Origin: Fimbriimonas sp.
Lineage (GTDB): Bacteria; Armatimonadota; Fimbriimonadia; Fimbriimonadales; Fimbriimonadaceae
Direction of reading: 5' to 3'
NCBI GenBank assembly: GCA_031292555.1
Contig: JARLGV010000111.1
Span: 32,471-96,470, forward strand
DNA: 64,000 bases
Numbering within the stretch: position 1 is the first letter of the stretch; every line of letters begins with the position of its first letter. The notes beneath the pieces were generated by a model. The model saw only the letters and a list, made by a program, of their open reading frames with translations, was not told the origin of the DNA and made no database searches. Positions 60,784-64,000 of this stretch are shown one piece after another. The position numbers and the translations under genes were made by a program.

Positions 60784-61278
60784 ATGAAACTAACGCATGG
60801 ACGCAACGTGAGCGGCGACGTAACATGTGTTGCTTGGTCTTATACGGGGTACATTGGTTGCGTGGGCATCCTATCTGAGTTCTTTGTATCCGACCCGGGA
60901 CGGGCCGCGACCTATGATTTGGAGGCTTGGACGGAAGATGACATATTCCTTTGCGGCGATCTCTTGCCCATGCACATGGAGTTGCTGTGGGCGGTCCTGC
61001 AGGGCCGGGAGTGGGAGCCGGAGATGGCGGACGAGTTCGAACCGGTCGCTGGAAGGAACGAGGAAGATTCTTGGTTAGTTCGGTTCCCCGACGGGCTTAC
61101 CGCGGCCCTTGCTGAATTCGATGACGATCGCCTTAACCGGGCCCGGGTCGATTGGGCTCATACCGAGGAGATTGCCGTTGACCCTGCCGAACTTGCGCAT
61201 GTGATTTCGGGCTTGCAGCGGCTCTCAAAGCACGCAAGAACGACTGGGAAGTCAGTCTATATTTGGGGTTCTCTCTGA
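60784..61278 (+). CDS. Hypothetical protein
   Basis: 164 aa, acidic and Trp-rich, no signal or membrane segment. Notable stretches are CVAWSYTGYIGCVGILSEFF, FLCGDLLPMHMELLWAVLQGREWEP and a C-terminal helix ELAHVISGLQRLSKHARTTGK. It may belong to the broad class of SUKH/immunity-like or uncharacterised small proteins, but I cannot assign it. It stands alone between two convergent or divergent neighbours. Confidence 0.5.
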   Translation: MKLTHGRNVSGDVTCVAWSYTGYIGCVGILSEFFVSDPGRAATYDLEAWTEDDIFLCGDLLPMHMELLWAVLQGREWEPEMADEFEPVAGRNEEDSWLVRFPDGLTAALAEFDDDRLNRARVDWAHTEEIAVDPAELAHVISGLQRLSKHARTTGKSVYIWGSL

Positions 61279-61327
61279 AGTAAGTAGGACGACAGGAATC
61301 AGCCTCTGGGCCGATCTAGGACCGTCA

Positions 61328-62911
61328 CTATGCTAGAGGGCCTCGCTTCTCGTACACCAATCGGGCGATCTCGGCAATGTCGACTGGCTTCGTGGCGGGA
61401 AGGGTGACGGCCTCGGCGGTTAGGAGTTGGTAGGCCTCGGCTCCTTTGGCGTTGAGGAAGGGCACGATCATCCGATAGAGCTCTGAGCCGACGCCGGTGT
61501 TCTGGAGCGACCTAAGGCGGGCCGATTGTTCGGCGTAGGCGAGCAGAAGTATGTCGGACAGCGCTCCGATTCCGATCTGGTCGGTTGGGCGCACGCGAAG
61601 AGCCTTGCCTACCAGCTCGGAAAGGAATGAATCGCCGGATGTGGCGTCGGGCACTCGTCCCTCTTTGATCCGCCGCTGCAATCGGTCCGAAATGAACAGG
61701 CGGTTGATCTCGTTTGTCCCCTCATAGATCCGGCTGACGCGGGCATCCCGGTAGATGCGGGCGATTGGAAACTCCTCGGTGAAACCGTAGCCGCCATAGA
61801 CCTGAAGGGCCTCGTCGACCATTTCAGACTCCGTTTCGGTGGCGAATACCTTGCACGCGCTGCATTCGACGGCGTACTCCTCGGCCGCCTTCCGGTTACC
61901 GTCGACGGTGCCTCCGAAGCGCTCGAAGGCCGAGTCTATGAGCGCACCGGTTCGGTAGATCATCGATTCGGCAGCGTAGAACGAGGCAGCCATGTGGGCG
62001 AACTTCTTCTGAATCAGACCGAACGAAGCAATCGGCTTGCCGAACTGGCGGCGCTCCAAGGCGTACTCGGCGGCCAGTCCCATTGCGTCGCGCGCGGGCC
62101 CGATCGACATCGACGAGAGCTTGAACCGGCCAAGGTTAAGGGCGTTGAACGCGACGTGGTGTCCGAGGCCCTCCTCGTGGAGCAGGTTCTCCTCGGGAAC
62201 TTCGGCGTTCTCCAGCAGAACGCGCGCGGTCGAGGAGCCTTTCAGGCCCATCTTGTACTCCTCGCGGGCGACGCTTACGCCGGGGAAGTTCTTCTCGACG
62301 AGGAACGCGCTGACTCTTTCGCCGTCGACTTTGGCCATCACGAGAAAGAGGTCGGCCCACTTCGCGTTGCTGATCCACATCTTCGTCCCATTGAGGACGT
62401 ACCGATTCCCCTGCTTAACCGCCTTGGTCGCCATCGACAAGGCATCGCTTCCGCTGTTCGGCTCGCTCAGGGCGTAGGCGCCGATCCACTCGCCGGACGC
62501 GAGGTGGGGAAGGTAGCGCCGCTTCTGATCGTCGGTACCGAAGAGGCTCAGGCCGGTCTGACTGATCCCGCTGGTGATGCCATAGGTCACGCTGAACGAG
62601 CCGTTCAAGCTCATATATTCGAGGATCCTGGCGGCGACGTTCTTGGACTGGCCGAGTCCGCCGAACTCTTCCGGAGTGTCGACTCCGCATAGACCCAATT
62701 CGCCCGCTTTACGGATCAGACGAGGCATGAGACCCATCTCCTGAATCTCAAGCCTATCCAGCAAGGGATGGACTTCCTTCCGGCTGAATTGCTCGGCGGT
62801 GGCGATCATCATCGCCTCGTCGTCCGAGAACTGCTCAGGGGTGAATATCGATTCGGGGGTGTGGGACAGGAAGGCGCAACCGGACGGAACGGCGCTGTTC
62901 GTGGTCGTCAT
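61328..62911 (-). CDS. Acyl-CoA dehydrogenase, VLCAD/ACAD9-like
   Basis: 527 aa, about 130 longer than the usual 380-aa enzymes. N-terminal helical domain, FAD contacts in ALSEPNSGSDALSMATKAV and MWISNAKWADLFLVMAKVDG, and QVYGGYGFTEEFPIARIYRDARVSRIYEGTNEINRLFI with the catalytic Glu in YEGT. The YEGTNEINRLF form and the long C-terminal helical extension (about 420-527) fit the very-long-chain group. It starts fatty acid beta-oxidation with FAD and electron-transferring flavoprotein. No other fad genes are adjacent. Confidence 0.92.
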   Translation of the reverse strand: MTTTNSAVPSGCAFLSHTPESIFTPEQFSDDEAMMIATAEQFSRKEVHPLLDRLEIQEMGLMPRLIRKAGELGLCGVDTPEEFGGLGQSKNVAARILEYMSLNGSFSVTYGITSGISQTGLSLFGTDDQKRRYLPHLASGEWIGAYALSEPNSGSDALSMATKAVKQGNRYVLNGTKMWISNAKWADLFLVMAKVDGERVSAFLVEKNFPGVSVAREEYKMGLKGSSTARVLLENAEVPEENLLHEEGLGHHVAFNALNLGRFKLSSMSIGPARDAMGLAAEYALERRQFGKPIASFGLIQKKFAHMAASFYAAESMIYRTGALIDSAFERFGGTVDGNRKAAEEYAVECSACKVFATETESEMVDEALQVYGGYGFTEEFPIARIYRDARVSRIYEGTNEINRLFISDRLQRRIKEGRVPDATSGDSFLSELVGKALRVRPTDQIGIGALSDILLLAYAEQSARLRSLQNTGVGSELYRMIVPFLNAKGAEAYQLLTAEAVTLPATKPVDIAEIARLVYEKRGPLA

Positions 62912-62966
62912 GGATGTTGATTATGGATGAACGCCGCGCGGTTATCGCGGCGTTGGGACCGAATCG

Positions 62967-63950
62967 TTAGTGAAGGCGGCGCATCGCCGAAATCGGCCAC
63001 CAGACGAATTCGGCTCGTCCGATAATCTGGTCCCGGGGTACGAGTCCCCAGACGCGCCCGTCCCAAGAGTTGTTTCGATTGTCGCCCATCATCAAGAAAT
63101 AACCGGACGGGACCTTCACGGCCGGCTGCGCCTTGAGCATGTTCTGATCGTGAGGGGTTGCAATCTGGAACTTCTGCGCCACCGCATAAGGGGGGTGGAT
63201 CTCCTCCACATTGCCCGGTCGCGGCTCGATCGCATTGCCGTCGAAATCCGTGTAGTCGAACGGAATGACCTGGCCCTTATATTCGACGAGCTTGAAGCTT
63301 GCTATTGTCAGGCGGCTCTTCTCCTCGTCGGTGAGCTTGCGGAAGTTCTGGGTCTCGCCATCTACTTGCGGGCCCTCGCCCTCCGAGTAAGTCTTGTACG
63401 TCTCGTCGACGATCTTTCCATTTCGATAAAGAACGCCTTTCTTGAGCTCGATGAGATCGCCAGGCGCCCCGATGCATCGCTTGACGTAGTCGGTCTTCAT
63501 CTCGCCGTCGCTATCGACGTCTTCGGGCTTGATCTGGGCGGTTGCCGGTGGGCGGAAGACGACGATGTCGTTTGCCTTAGGCTCGGTGTACCGGTAGATT
63601 GCCTTGTTGGCCACGATGAAGTCGTTTACGTACAGCGTAGGCCACATCGAGCCGGAAGGAACCAGAAATGCCTGGACGCCGAACGGCCGGATCAGCATGA
63701 AGACGAACACCGCCGCATAGACCAAGGCGTCGATCGTCTCGTTGGCGAAGTGAGCGGACTTGTAGGCCGTGAAGCGCAGGTGCGGCTTCGTGTTCTTCAG
63801 GATCGGAAAGATCGCAACGCGGAGGACGGTCAGCACCGTCACGAAAATGACGATGCGGCTGAGCGGGGTTCGCGCAAGAGCGTCGACGATTTCACGGGTG
63901 CCGGCTGGCTGAGATTGAGCGAGGGGAAGTAGAGTCGTTAGATAGGGCAC
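62967..63950 (-). CDS. lepB: Signal peptidase I
   Basis: 327 aa from a GTG start. Two N-terminal helices (about 30-50 and 75-92) are followed by the catalytic domain: Ser 101 in VPSGSMWPTL, Lys 157 in DYVKRCIGAPGD, and the C-terminal boxes MMGDNRNNSWDGRVWGLVPRDQIIGRAEFVWWP. An insertion of about 60 residues (about 165-230) lies between the Lys and the last boxes. It removes Sec signal peptides outside the inner membrane. It lies about 55 bases after the acyl-CoA dehydrogenase start, on the same strand. Confidence 0.95.
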   Translation of the reverse strand: MPYLTTLLPLAQSQPAGTREIVDALARTPLSRIVIFVTVLTVLRVAIFPILKNTKPHLRFTAYKSAHFANETIDALVYAAVFVFMLIRPFGVQAFLVPSGSMWPTLYVNDFIVANKAIYRYTEPKANDIVVFRPPATAQIKPEDVDSDGEMKTDYVKRCIGAPGDLIELKKGVLYRNGKIVDETYKTYSEGEGPQVDGETQNFRKLTDEEKSRLTIASFKLVEYKGQVIPFDYTDFDGNAIEPRPGNVEEIHPPYAVAQKFQIATPHDQNMLKAQPAVKVPSGYFLMMGDNRNNSWDGRVWGLVPRDQIIGRAEFVWWPISAMRRLH

Positions 63951-64000
63951 GTTTCACCGAAGGACCGCAGCGACAAGGTTAGCTTATTTTGACGTGTCTG
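63951..64000. other. Upstream region of lepB at the window edge
   Basis: Only 50 bases remain. No coding frame is visible. The lepB promoter probably lies here or just beyond the window; no clear -10/-35 pair is seen. Confidence 0.3.

Noticed and set aside
32..64000. CRISPR arrays, insertion sequences and prophage remains
   Set aside because: No regularly spaced repeats, transposase, integrase or phage genes were seen anywhere in the window.

Overview
The window is a contiguous stretch of bacterial chromosome, moderately GC-rich, with about 63 protein genes, short intergenic gaps and many small overlapping operons on both strands. I see no rRNA, tRNA, CRISPR array, insertion sequence or prophage. 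The gene content is mostly housekeeping plus secreted and carbohydrate-related proteins. An archaeal-type prolyl-tRNA synthetase, frequent TTG starts, a PilB-like ATPase, a SurA-like lipoprotein, a TAT-exported enzyme and a kumamolisin-type protease together suggest a heterotrophic, probably diderm bacterium of a poorly sampled phylum. My guess is Armatimonadota (Fimbriimonas-like), but this is inference from gene content and not proven by a marker gene.

Bases 1-16000 are the most accessory-like part. They hold a tandem family of DUF3592-type membrane proteins (the first cut by the window edge), a TAT-exported secreted protein, a sedolisin (S53) protease with five C-terminal sandwich repeats, and a uroporphyrinogen-decarboxylase-like protein. 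A sugar module follows: a GH29 alpha-L-fucosidase, an RbsD/FucU-type mutarotase, and a complete RbsABC-type sugar ABC transporter. The gap upstream of the fucosidase is packed with inverted repeats, including a perfect 16-bp palindrome.

Bases 16000-34800 carry a CHAD protein, a large BNR-repeat secreted protein, a protein with a DnaA domain I-like N-terminus next to a PhnP-like hydrolase, a FliA/WhiG-family sigma factor, a SurA-like lipoprotein, and two polyamine genes (speE and speD, the latter with a long N-terminal extension and a hairpin-rich leader). Next come an FtsX-type ABC exporter behind a RibD-C reductase and a DsbA-like protein, then a four-gene + strand operon (lipoprotein, HD hydrolase, FmdB, thymidine kinase) and a pair of related secreted proteins.

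Bases 34800-47800 contain DUF2905-HAD-queA, an HTH regulator followed by a GT4 glycosyltransferase and a polytopic membrane protein, and a tight minus-strand operon: lipoyl E2 acyltransferase, class I amidotransferase, biotin carrier, HMG-CoA lyase. A hybrid histidine kinase and proS follow. Bases 47800-64000 carry an HtpX-like protease, a GHL10-like putative glycosidase, carbonic anhydrase, aldehyde dehydrogenase, a lactonase-type beta-propeller, a PilB/GspE ATPase, an EamA transporter, the overlapping grpE-glmM-coaX operon, three hypotheticals (one only 29 codons), a VLCAD-like acyl-CoA dehydrogenase and signal peptidase I.

Most functional names rest on motif recognition in the translations. 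No database search was possible.
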